A stretch of DNA of 64,000 nt from Petrolisthes cinctipes. Lineage: Eukaryota; Arthropoda; Malacostraca; Decapoda; Porcellanidae. This document shows, piece by piece, positions 24,339-35,335 of the stretch. Under the pieces are notes generated by a model that saw only the letters and a program-made list of their open reading frames with translations, had not been told where the DNA came from and searched no databases. The stretch spans positions 496,001-560,000 of the forward strand of contig JAWQEG010000262.1 of assembly GCA_033782935.1 (NCBI GenBank), in the 5' to 3' direction. The translations under genes and the position numbers were made by a program. Numbering within the stretch: the stretch's first letter is position 1; the number at the start of each line of letters is the position of its first letter.

Positions 24339-25670
24339 GTAGGCATGTACAGATCGCTTCTAGGACCACAAAATATCGAATTTTCAGGTGTTTTGGGCCT
24401 GATTTTAAGATATCGACTTTGGGCACCTAAATATCGATTTTTAGCATGTTTTGAGCCTATATTTTTAAAATATTCTAGCACTAAGTAGACATGTACAGAT
24501 CGTTTCTGCAACCCCAAAATATCGAATTTTCGGGTGTTTTGAGCCTGAATTTGAGATATAAACGAGTACAGAAGATGCATGCACATATTGACTTTGGGCA
24601 CCTAAAATATCGATTTTCAGCATGTTTTGGGCCTGTATTTTGAAAATACTCTAACTAGGAGTAGGCATGTACAGATCGCTTCTGGGACCCAAAAATATCG
24701 AATTTTCGGGTGTTTTGAGCCTGAATTTGAGATATAAACGAGTGCAGAAGATGCATACTCAAGTTGACTTTGGGCACCTAAAATATCGATTTTCAGCATG
24801 TTTTGGGCCTGCATCTGAGTAGACATGTACAGATCGCTTCTGGGACCCCAAAATATCGAATTTTCGGGTGTTTGGAGCCTGAATTTGAGATATAAACTGG
24901 TACAGAAGATGCTTGCGCATATCGACTTTTGGGCTCTTAAAAGATCGATTTTCAGTATGTTTTGGGCCTGTATTTTGAAAATACTCTAACACGGAGTAGG
25001 CATTTACAGTTCGATTCTGGGACCCAAAAATATCGAATTTTTGGGTGTTATGGGCCTGAATTTGAGATATCGACTTTGGGCACCTAAAATATTGATTTTT
25101 AGCTTATTTTGGGCCTATATTTTGAAAATATTCTAGCACTAAGTAGGCATGTACAGATTACTTCTGGGACCGAAAATATCGATTTTTTTGGTGTTTTGAG
25201 CCTGAATTTGAGATATAAACGGGTACAGAAGATGCATGCACATATCGACTTTCGGGCACCTAAAATATCGATTTTGAGTATGTTTTGGGTCTGTATCTTG
25301 AAAACATTCTAACTAGGAGTTGGGATGTACAGATCGCTTATAGGACCCCAAAATACCAAATTTTCGGGTGTTTTGAGCCTTAATTTGAGCAATAAACGGG
25401 TACATAAGATGGATGCACATATTGACTTTTGAACCCTAAAATATCGATTTTCAGCATGTTTTGGGCCTGTATTTTGAAATTACTCTAACTAGGAGTAGGC
25501 ATGTACATATCGCTTCTGGGACCCAAAAATATCGAATTTTCGGGTGTTTTGAGCCTGAATTTGAGATTTAAAGGGGTACAGAAGATGTATTCACATATCG
25601 ACTTTGGGCACCTAAAATATCGATTTTGAGCATGTTTTGGGTCTGTATCTTGAAAACATTCTAACGAGGA
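24339..25670 (+). repeat. HOR-B unit 2
   Basis: Complete eight-monomer unit directly abutting unit 1, with every phase point at +1,332. It appears practically identical over most of its length. Confidence 0.93.
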
Positions 25671-25992
25671 GTAGGCATGTACAGATCGCTTCTAGGACCA
25701 CAAAATATCGAATTTTCAGGTGTTTTGGGCCTGATTTTAAGATATCGACTTTGGGCACCTAAATATCGATTTTTAGCATGTTTTGAGCCTATATTTTTAA
25801 AATATTCTAGCACTAAGTAGACATGTACAGATCGTTTCTGCAACCCCAAAATATCGAATTTTCGGGTGTTTTGAGCCTGAATTTGAGATATAAACGGGTA
25901 CAGAAGATGTATTCACATATCGACTTTGGGCACCTAAAATATCGATTTTGAGCATGTTTTGGGTCTGTATCTTGAAAACATTCTAACGAGGA
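25671..25992 (+). repeat. Extra short-plus-long dimer (322 bp) inside HOR-B
   Basis: This segment repeats the first two monomers of the unit (146 + 176 bp). It then returns to GATGTATTCACATATCGAC and AACGAGGAGTAGG and restarts at 25,993. The later units are therefore offset by 1,654 and not 1,332. Its size is exactly two monomers, as expected from unequal exchange in register. Confidence 0.92.
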
Positions 25993-27324
25993 GTAGGTAT
26001 GTACAGATCGCTTCTAGGACCACAAAATATCGAATTTTCAGGTGTTTTGGGCCTGATTTTAAGATATCGACTTTGGGCACCTAAATATCGATTTTTAGCA
26101 TGTTTTGAGCCTATATTTTTAAAATATTCTAGCACTAAGTAGACATGTACAGATCGTTTCTGCAACCCCAAAATATCGAATTTTCGGGTGTTTTGAGCCT
26201 GAATTTGAGATATAAACGAGTACAGAAGATGCATGCACATATTGACTTTGGGCACCTAAAATATCGATTTTCAGCATGTTTTGGGCCTGTATTTTGAAAA
26301 TAATCTAACTAGGAGTAGGCATGTACAGATCGCTTCTGGGACCAAAAAATATCGAATTTTCGGGTGTTTTGAGCCTGAATTTGAGATATAAACGAGTGCA
26401 GAAGATGCATACTCAAGTTGACTTTGGGCACCTAAAATATCGATTTTCAGCATGTTTTGGGCCTGCATCTGAGTAGACATGTACAGATCGCTTCTGGGAC
26501 CCCAAAATATCGAATTTTCGTGTGTTTGGAGCCTGAATTTGAGATATAAACTGGTACAGAAGATGCTTGCGCATATCGACTTTTGGGCTCTTAAAAGATC
26601 GATTTTCAGTATGTTTTGGGCCTGTATTTTGAAAATACTCTAACACGGAGTAGGCATTTACAGTTCGATTCTGGGACCCAAAAATATCGAATTTTTGGGT
26701 GTTATGGGCCTGAATTTGAGATATCGACTTTGGGCACCTAAAATATTGATTTTTAGCTTATTTTGGGCCTATATTTTGAAAATATTCTAGCACTAAGTAG
26801 GCATGTACAGATTACTTCTGGGACCCAAAATATCGATTTTTTTGGTGTTTTGAGCCTGAATTTGAGATATAAACGGGTACAGAAGATGCATGCACATATC
26901 GACTTTCGGGCACCTAAAATATCGATTTTGAGTATGTTTTGGGTCTGTATCTTGAAAACATTCTAACTAGGAGTTGGGATGTACAGATCGCTTATAGGAC
27001 CCCAAAATACCAAATTTTCGGGTGTTTTGAGCCTTAATTTGAGCAATAAACGGGTACAGAAGATGGATGCACATATTGACTTTTGAACCCTAAAATATCG
27101 ATTTTCAGCATGTTTTGGGCCTGTATTTTGAAAATACTCTAACTAGGAGTAGGCATGTACATATCGCTTCTGGGACCCAAAAATATCGAATTTTCGGGTG
27201 TTTTGAGCCTGAATTTGAGATTTAAAGGGGTACAGAAGATGTATTCACATATCGACTTTGGGCACCTAAAATATCGATTTTGAGCATGTTTTGGGTCTGT
27301 ATCTTGAAAACATTCTAACGAGGA
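25993..27324 (+). repeat. HOR-B unit 3
   Basis: Complete unit. Private changes visible by eye are GAGTAGGTATG at 25,993, GGGACCAAAAAATATCG near 26,340, TTCGTGTGTTTGG near 26,520, and GTACAGAAGATGG near 27,056 where units 1 and 2 have GTACATAAGATGG. It is followed by the first two monomers of a further unit (27,325-27,646). Confidence 0.93.
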
Positions 27325-28130
27325 GTAGGCATGTACAGATCGCTTCTAGGACCACAAAATATCGAATTTTCAGGTGTTTTGGGCCTGATTTTAAGATATC
27401 GACTTTGGGCACCTAAATATCGATTTTTAGCATGTTTTGAGCCTATATTTTTAAAATATTCTAGCACTAAGTAGACATGTACAGATCGTTTCTGCAACCC
27501 CAAAATATCGAATTTTCGGGTGTTTTGAGCCTGAATTTGAGATATAAACGGGTACAGAAGATGCATACACATATTGACTTTGGGCACCTAAAATATCAAT
27601 TTTCAGCATGTTTTGGGCCTGTATTTTGAAAATACTCTAACACGGTGTAGGCATTTACAGTTCGAATATTTGACCCCAAAATATCGAATTTTTGGGTGTT
27701 TTGGGCCTGAATTTGAGATATCGACTTTGGGTACCTAAAATATTGATTTTTAGCTTATTTTGGGCCTATATTTTGAAAATATTCTAGCACTAAGTAGGCA
27801 TGTACAGATTACTTCTGGGACCCCAAAATATCGAATTTTCGGGTGTTTTGAGCCTGAATTTGAGATATAAACGGGTACAGAAGATGGATGGACACCTAAA
27901 ATATCGATTTTCAGCATGTTTTGGGCCTGTATTTTGAAAATACTCTAACTAGGAGTAGGCATGTACATATCGCTTCTGGGACCCAAAAATATCGAATTTT
28001 CGGGTGTTTTGAGCCTGAATTTGAGATTTAAAGGGGTACAGAAGATGTATTCACATATCGACTTTGGGCACCTAAAATATCGATTTTGAGCATGTTTTGG
28101 GTCTGTATCTTGAAAACATTCTAACGAGGA

Positions 28131-29654
28131 GTAGGCATGTACAGATCGCCTCTGGGACCACAAAATATCGAATTTACGGGTGTTTGGAGCCTGAATTTGA
28201 GATATAAACGGGTACAGAAGATGCATCCACATATCGACTTTTGGGCACCTAAAAGATCGATTTGCAGTATGTTTTGGGCCTGTATATTGAAAATGCTCTA
28301 ACACGGAGTAGGCATGTTCAGATCGCATCTGGGACCACAAAATATCGAATTTTCCGGTGTTTTGGGCCTGATTTTAATATATCGACTTTGGGCACGTAAA
28401 ACATCGATTTTTAGCATGTTTTGGGCCTATATTTTGAAAATATTCTAGCACTGAGTAGGCATGTACAGATCGCTTCTGGGACCCCAAAATATCGAATTTT
28501 CGGGTATTTTGAGCCTGAATTAGAGATATAAACGGGTACAGAAAATACATGCACATATTGACTTTGGGCACCTAAAATATCGATTTTCAGCATGTTTTGG
28601 GCCTGTATTTTGAAAATATTCTAACACGGAGTGGGCATGTACAGATCGCTTCTGGGACCCCAAAACATCAAATTTTTGGGTGTTTTGAGCCTGAATTTGA
28701 GATATAAACAGGTACTGAAGATGCATGCACAAATCACTTTTGGGCACCTAAAAGATCGATTTTCAGTATGTTTTGGGCCTGTATATTGAAAATACTCTAA
28801 CACGGAGTAGGCATGTACAGTTCGCTTCTGGGAACCCAAAATATCGAATTTTCGGGTGTTTTGGGCCTGAATTTTAAATATCGACTTTGGGCAACTAAAA
28901 TATCGATTTTTGCAAGTTTTGGGCCTATATTTTGAAAATAATCTAGCACTGAGTAGGCAAGTATAGATCGCTTCTGGGACCCAAAAATATCGAATTTTCG
29001 GGTGTTTGGTGCCTGAATTTGAGATACAAACGGGTACAGAAGATGCATGCACAAATCGACTTTTGGGCACCTAAAAGATCGATTTTCAGTATGCTTTGGG
29101 CCTGTATATTGAAAATACTCTAACACAGAGTAGGCATGTACAGTTCGCTTCTGAGAACCCAAAATATCGAATTTTCGGGTGTTTTGGGTATGAATTTTAA
29201 ATATCGACTTTGGGCAACTAAAGTATCGATTTTTAGCATGTTTTGGGCCTATATTTTGAAAATAATCTAGCACTGAGTAGGCAAGTAGAGATCGCTTCTG
29301 GGACCCAAAAATATCGAATTTTCGGGTGTTTTGAGCCTGAATTTGAGATATAAACGGGTATAGAAGATGCATTCACATATCGACTTTTGGGCACCTAAAA
29401 GATCGATTTTCAGTATGTTTTGGGCCTGTATTTTGAAAATACTCTAACACGGAGTAGGCATGTACAGTTCGCTTCTGGGAACCCAAAATATCGAACTTTC
29501 GGGTGTTTTCAGCTGGAATTTGAGATATCAACATTGGGCACATAAAATATCGATTTTTAGCATGTTTTAGGCCTATATTTTGAAAACATTCTAGCACTGA
29601 CTAGGCATGTACAGATCGCTTCTGGGACCCCCAAATATCGAATTTTCGGGTGTT
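28131..29654 (+). repeat. Long/short dimer array, 324-bp period (28,807-29,924)
   Basis: Phase starts 28,131, 28,308, 28,455, 28,631, 28,807, 28,953, 29,130, 29,277, 29,454 and 29,601. From 28,807 the spacings alternate 146, 177, 147, 177, 147, 177, 146. Alternate monomers share CAGTTCGCTTCTGGGAACCC and GGGTGTTTTGGG (the 29,454 copy reads TGTTTTCAGC), while the others share GGCAAGTA. This is a simple dimeric HOR of about three copies that runs into the next block. Confidence 0.86.
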
Positions 29655-31680
29655 TGGAGCCTGAATTTGAGATATAAACGGGTACAGATGATGCATCCAC
29701 ATATCAACTTTTGGGCACCTAAAACATCGATTTTAAGTATGTTTTGGTCCTGTATATTGAAAATACTCTAACACTGTGTAGGCATGTACAGATCGCTTCT
29801 GAAACCCCAAAATATCGAATTTTCGGGTTTTTTGGGCATGATTTTGAGATATCGCCTTTGGCACCTAAAATTTCGAATTTTAGCATGTTTTGGGCCTATA
29901 TTTTGAAAATATTCTAGCACTGAGTAGGCATGTACAGATCGCTTCTCGGACCCCAAAATATCGAATTTTCGGGTGTTTTGAGCCTGAATTTGAGATATAA
30001 ACAGGTACTAAAGATGCATGTACATATTGACTTTTGGACACGTAAAATATCGATTTTGAGCATGTTTTGGGTCTGTATCTTGAAAACATTCTAGCACTGA
30101 GTAGGCATGTACAGATTGCTTCTGGGACCCAAAAATATCGAATTTTCGGGTGTTTTGAGGTTGAATTTGAGATATAAACAAGTGCTGAAGATGCATACAC
30201 ATATTGACATTGGGCACCTAAAATATCGATTTTCAGCTTGTTTTGGGCCTGTATTTTGAAAATACTCTGACATGGAGTAGGCATGTTCAGATCCCTTCTG
30301 GGACCCCAAAATATCGAATTTTCGGGTGTTTTAAACCCGAATTTGAGATATAAACAGGTACTGAAGATGCATGCACATATCGACTTTTGGGCACCTAAAT
30401 TATCGATTTTGAGCAAGTTTTGGATCTATATCTTGAAAACATTCTAACTAGGAGTAGACATGTACAGATCGCTTCTAGGACCCAAAAATACCGAATTTTC
30501 GGGTGTTTTAAGCCTGAATTTGAGATACAAACGGGTACAGAAGATGCATGCACATATCTACTTTGGACACTTAAAATATCGATTTTTAGCATGTTTTCAG
30601 CCTATATTTTGAAAACATTCTAGCACTGAGTAGGCATGTACAGATTGCTTCTGGGACCGCACAATATCGAATTTTCGGGTGTTTTGGGCCTGAATTTGAG
30701 ATATCGACTTTGGGCAACTAAAATAACGATTTTTAGCATCTTTTGGGCCTATAATTTGAAAATATTCTTGCACTGAGTAGGCATGTACAGATCGCTTCTG
30801 GGACCCCCAAATATCGAATTTTAGGGTGTTTTGAGTTTAATTTGAGATATAAACTGGTACAGAAGATGCATGCACATATCGACTTTTGGGCACCTAAAAT
30901 ATCGATTTTCAGTTTGTTTGGGGCCTGTATTTTGAAAATACTCTAACACGGAGTAGGCATGTACAGTTCGCTTCTGGGACCCCAAAATATCGAATTTTCG
31001 GGTGTTTTGAGCCTAAATTTGTGATATCGACTTTAAGCACCTAAAATATTGATTTTTAGCATGTTTTGGGCCTATATTTTGAAAATATTCAAGCACTAAG
31101 TAGGCATGTACAGATTACTTCTGGGACCCCAAAATATCGAATTTTCGGGTGTTTTGAGAATGAATTTGAGATATAAAAGGGTACAGAAGAAGCATGCATA
31201 TATCGACTTTGGACACTTAAAATATCGATTTTTAGCATGTTTTGAGCCTATATTTTGTAAACATTCTAGCACTGAGTAGGCATGTACAGATCGCTTCTGG
31301 GACCCCAAAATATCGAATTTTCGGGTGTTTGGAGCCTGAATTTGAGATATAAACAGGTAAAGAAAATGTATGCACATATTGACTTTGGGCACCTAAAATA
31401 TCGATTTTCAGCTTGTTTTTGGCCTGTATTTTGAAAATACTCTAACACGGTGTAGGCATGTACAGATCACTTCTGGGTCCCCAAAATATCGTATTTTCGG
31501 GTGTTTTGAGCCTGAATTTGAGATATAAACTGGTACAGAAGATGCATGCACATATCGACTTTTGGGCACCTAAAATATCGAATTTCAGTTTGTTTTGGGC
31601 CTTTATTTGGAAAACATTCTAGCACTGAGTAGGCATGTACAGATCGATTCTGGGACCCAAAAATATCGAATTTTCGGGTG
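29655..31680 (+). repeat. Dispersed duplication, copy 1 (partner 43,028-44,722, offset 13,373)
   Basis: Phase starts 29,778, 29,924, 30,101, 30,277, 30,454, 30,630 and 30,777 recur at exactly +13,373. Shared private variants include CAGATGATGCATCCAC, GTTTTGGTCCTG, CTTCTCGGACCCC, GTACTAAAGATGCATGTACA, GACACGTAAAATATCG, GTTTTGGATCTATATC, AAATAACGATTTTTAGC and GCATCTTTTGGGCC. Compared with copy 2 it holds two extra monomers (30,777-31,099, 323 bp). The copies match to about 31,680. Confidence 0.92.
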
Positions 31681-32158
31681 TTTGGAGCCTGAATTTGAGA
31701 TATAAACGGGTACAGAAAATGTATGCACATATTGACTTTGGGCACCTAAAATATCGATTTTCAGCTTGTTTTTGGCCTGTATTTTAAAAATACTCTAACA
31801 CGGTGTAGGCATGTACAGATCACTTCTGGGTCCCCAAAATATCGAATTTTCGGGTGTTTTGAGCCTGAATTCTAGATATAAAGTGGTACACAAGATGCAT
31901 GCACATATCGACTTTTGGGCACCTAAAATATTGAATTTCAGTTTGTTTTGGGCCTGTATTTTGAAAACATTCTAGCACTGAGTAGGCATGTACAGATCGC
32001 TTCTGGGACCCCAAAATATCGAATTTTCGGGTGTTTTGAGCTTGAATTTGAGATATAAACGGGTACAGAAAATGTATGCATATATTGACTTTGGGCACCT
32101 AAAATTTCGATTTTCAGCTTGTTTTGGGCCTGTAATTTTAAAAATACTCTAACACGGA
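31276..32158 (+). repeat. Long-long dimer array, 353-bp period
   Basis: Phase starts 31,276, 31,452, 31,629, 31,805, 31,982 and 32,159 have spacings 176, 177, 176, 177 and 177. Alternating monomers carry GTGTAGGCATGTACAGATCAC with GGGTCCCC, versus GAGTAGGCATGTACAGATCG with GAAAATGTATGCA. ATATCGAATTTCAGTTTG near 31,580 recurs as ATATTGAATTTCAGTTTG near 31,930. There are about 2.5 dimers. Confidence 0.87.
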
Positions 32159-35100
32159 GTAGGCATGTACAGATCACTTCTGGGACCCCAAAATATCGAA
32201 TTTTCGTGTGTTTTGAGCCTGAATTTGAGATATAAACGGGTACAGAAGATGCATGCACATATCGACTTTAGGGCACCTAAATGATCGATTTTCAGTATGT
32301 TTTGGGCCTGTATTTTGAAAATACTTTAACACGGAGTAGGCATTTACAGTTCTCTTCTGGGACCCCAAAATATCGAATTTTCGAGTGTTTTGAGTCTGAA
32401 TTTGAGATATCGACTTTGGGCACCTAAAATATCGATTTTTAGCATGTTTTGGACCTATATTTTGAAAATATTCTAGCACTAAGTAGGCATGTACAGATTA
32501 CTTCTGGGACCCCAAAATATCGAATTTTCGGGTGTTTTGAGAATGAATTTGAGATATAAACGGGTACAGAAGATGCATGCATATAACGACTTTTTACACT
32601 TAAATTATCGATTTTTAGCATGTTTTGAGCCTATATTTTGTAAACATTCTAGCACTGAGTAGGCATGTACAGATCGCTTCTAGGACCCCAAAATATCGAA
32701 TTTTCGGGTGTTTGGAGCCTGAATTTGAGATATAAACGGGTACAGAAAATGTATGCACATATTGACTTTAAGCACCTAAAATATCGATTTTCAGCTTGTT
32801 TTGAACCTGTATTTTGAAAATACTCTAACACGGTGTAGGCATGTACAGATCACTTCTGGGACCCCAAAATATCGAATTTTCGGGTGTTTTGAGCCTGAAA
32901 TTGAGATATAAACTTGTACAGAAGATGCATGCACATATCGACTTTTGGGCACCTAAAATATCGATTTTCAGTTTGTTTTGGGCATGTATATTGAAAACAT
33001 TCTAGCACTGAGTAGGCATGTACCGATCGCTTCTGGGACCCCAAAATATCGATTTTTCGGGTGTTTTGGGCCTGAATTAGAGATATCGACTTTGGGCACC
33101 TAAAATATCGATTTTTAGCATGTTTTGGGCCTATATTTTGAAAATATTCTAGCACTAAGTACAGATCGCTTCTGGGACCCCAAAATATCGAATTTTCGGG
33201 TGTTTTGAGGTTGAATTTGGGATATAAACGGGTGCAGAAGATGCATACACATATTGACTTTGGTCACCAAAAATATCGATTTTTACCATGTTTTGAGCTT
33301 ATATTTTGAAAACATTCTAGCACTGAGTGCCTAGGCATGTACAGATCGCTTTTGGGAGCCCAAAATATCGAATTTTCCGTTTTTTTTTTTAGGTTGAATT
33401 TGGGATATAAACGGGTGCAGAAGATGCATACACATATTTACCTTGGTCACCTAAAATATTGATTTTCAGCTTGTTTTGGGCCTGTATTTTGAAAATACTC
33501 TAACTCGGAGTAAGCAAGTATAGATCGCTTCTGGGACCCCAAAATATCGAATTTTCGGGTGTTTTGAGCCTGAATTTGGAATATAAACGGGTACAGAAGA
33601 TGCATGCACATATCGACTTTTGGGCACCTAAAATATCGATTTTCAGTTTGTTATGGGCCTGTATTTTGAAAATACTCTAACACGGAGTAGGTATGTACAG
33701 TTCGCTTCTGGGATCCCAAAATATCGAATTATCGGGTGCTTTGAGCCTGAATTTGAGATATCGACTTTGGGCACCTAAAATATCGATTTTTAGCATGTTT
33801 TGGGCCTATATTTTGAAAATATTCTAGCACTAAGTAGGCATGTACAGATTACTTCTGGGACCCCAAAATATCGAATTTTCGGGTGTTTTGAGAATGAATT
33901 TGAGATATAAACGGGTACAGAAGATGCATGCATATAACGACATTTTACACTTAAAATATCGATTTTTAGCATGTTTTGGGCCTATAATTTAAAAATATTC
34001 TAGCACTGAGTAGGCATGTACAGATCGCTTCTGGGACCCCCAAATATCGAATTTTCGGGTGTTTTGAGCCTGCATTTGAGATATAAACTGGTACAGAAGA
34101 TGCATGCACATATCGACTTTTGGGCACCTAAAATATCGATTTTCAGTTTGTTTTGGGCCTGTATTTTGAAAATACTCTAACACGGAGTAGGCATGTACAG
34201 TTCGCTTCTGGGACCCCAAAATATCGAATTTTCGGGTGTTTTGAGCCTGAATTTGAGATAAAAACGGGTACAGAAGATGCATACGCATATCGACTTTTGG
34301 GCTCCTAAAAGATCGATTTTCAGTATGTTTTGGGCCTGTATTTTGAAAATACTCTAACACGGAGTAGGCATTTACAGCTCGATTCTGGGACCCCACAATA
34401 TCGAAATTTTGGGTGTTTTGGGCCTGAATTCGAGAAATCGACTTTGGGCACCAAAAATATCGATTTTTAGCATGTTTTGGGCCTCTATTTTGAAAATATT
34501 CTAGCACTAAGTAGGCATGTACAGATTACTTCTGGGACCCTAAAATATCGAATTTTCGGGTGTTTTGAGGTTGGATTTGAGATATAAACTAGTGCAGAAG
34601 ATGCATCCACATATCGACTTTTGGGCACCTAAAAGATCGATTTTCAGTATGTTTTGGGCCTGTATATTGAAAATAATCTAACACGGAGTAGGCATGTACA
34701 GATCGCTTCTGGGACCCCAAAATATCGAATTTTTGGGTGTTTTTGGCCTGAATTTGAGATATCGACTTTGGGCACCTAAAATATCGATTTATAGCATGTT
34801 TTGGGCCTATATTTAAAAAAATATTCTAGCACTGAGTAGGCATGTACAGATTGCTTCTGGGACCCCAAAATATCGAATTTTCGGGTGTTTTGAGCCTGAA
34901 TTTGAGATATAAACGGGTACAGAAGATCCATGCACATATCGACTTTTGGGCACCTAAAAGATCGATTTTCAGTATGTTTTGGGCCTGTATATTGAAAATA
35001 CTCTAACTCGGAGTAGGCATGTACAGATAGCTTCTGGGACCACAAAATATCGAATTTTCGGGTGTTTTGGACCTGAATTTGAGATATCGTCTTTGGGAAC

Positions 35101-35335
35101 TAAAATATCGATTTTTAGCATGTTTTGGGCCTATATTTTGAAAATATTCTAGTAATGAGTAGGCATGTACAGATCGCTTCTGGGACCCCAAAATATCGAA
35201 TTTTTGGGTGTTTTGAGCCTGAATTTGAGATATAAACAGGTACTGAAGATGCATGCACATATTGACTTTTGGACACCTAAAATATCGATTTTGAGCATGT
35301 TTTGGGTTTGTATCTTGAAAACATTCTAACTAGGA
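32159..35335 (+). repeat. Mosaic region with a 1,351-bp-spaced pair
   Basis: Phase starts: 32,159, 32,336, 32,483, 32,659, 32,835, 33,012, 33,159, 33,331, 33,510, 33,687, 33,834, 34,010, 34,187, 34,364, 34,511, 34,688, 34,836, 35,013 and 35,159. The segment 32,336-32,658 recurs at 33,687-34,009 (offset 1,351), sharing CAGATTACTTCTGGG, GAGAATGAATTTG and GCATGCATATAACGAC. At 33,159 the phase motif has the 8-bp microdeletion. At 33,325 it reads GAGTGCCTAGGCATG, with extra bases. Confidence 0.84.
33380..33390 (+). repeat. T11 homopolymer inside a monomer
   Basis: AATTTTCCG is followed by eleven T and AGGTTGAATTTGGG, where related monomers have GGGTGTTTTGAGG. It is the longest homopolymer seen in the plus array. 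Confidence 0.9.

Larger units (their letters stand above)
21513..28130 (+). repeat. HOR-B array, 8-monomer unit of 1,332 bp with register insertions
   Basis: The canonical unit, phase starts 23,007, 23,153, 23,329, 23,487, 23,664, 23,811, 23,987 and 24,163 up to 24,339, has monomers of 146, 176, 158, 177, 147, 176, 176 and 176 bp, which sum to 1,332. Full units are at 23,007, 24,339 and 25,993. Partial units flank them, carrying a 484-bp insertion (22,347-22,830) and a 322-bp duplication (25,671-25,992). Diagnostic variants are CTTCTAGGACCACAAAAT, TCTGCAACCCC, ACTCAAGTTGAC, GATTTAAAGGGGTACAG and GAGCAATAAACGGG. Copies differ at only a handful of bases by eye. Confidence 0.94.

Noticed and set aside
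33320..33345. Possible insertion site at GAGTGCCTAGGCATG
   Set aside because: Only about four extra bases are present and normal satellite follows on both sides. A small local indel is enough.
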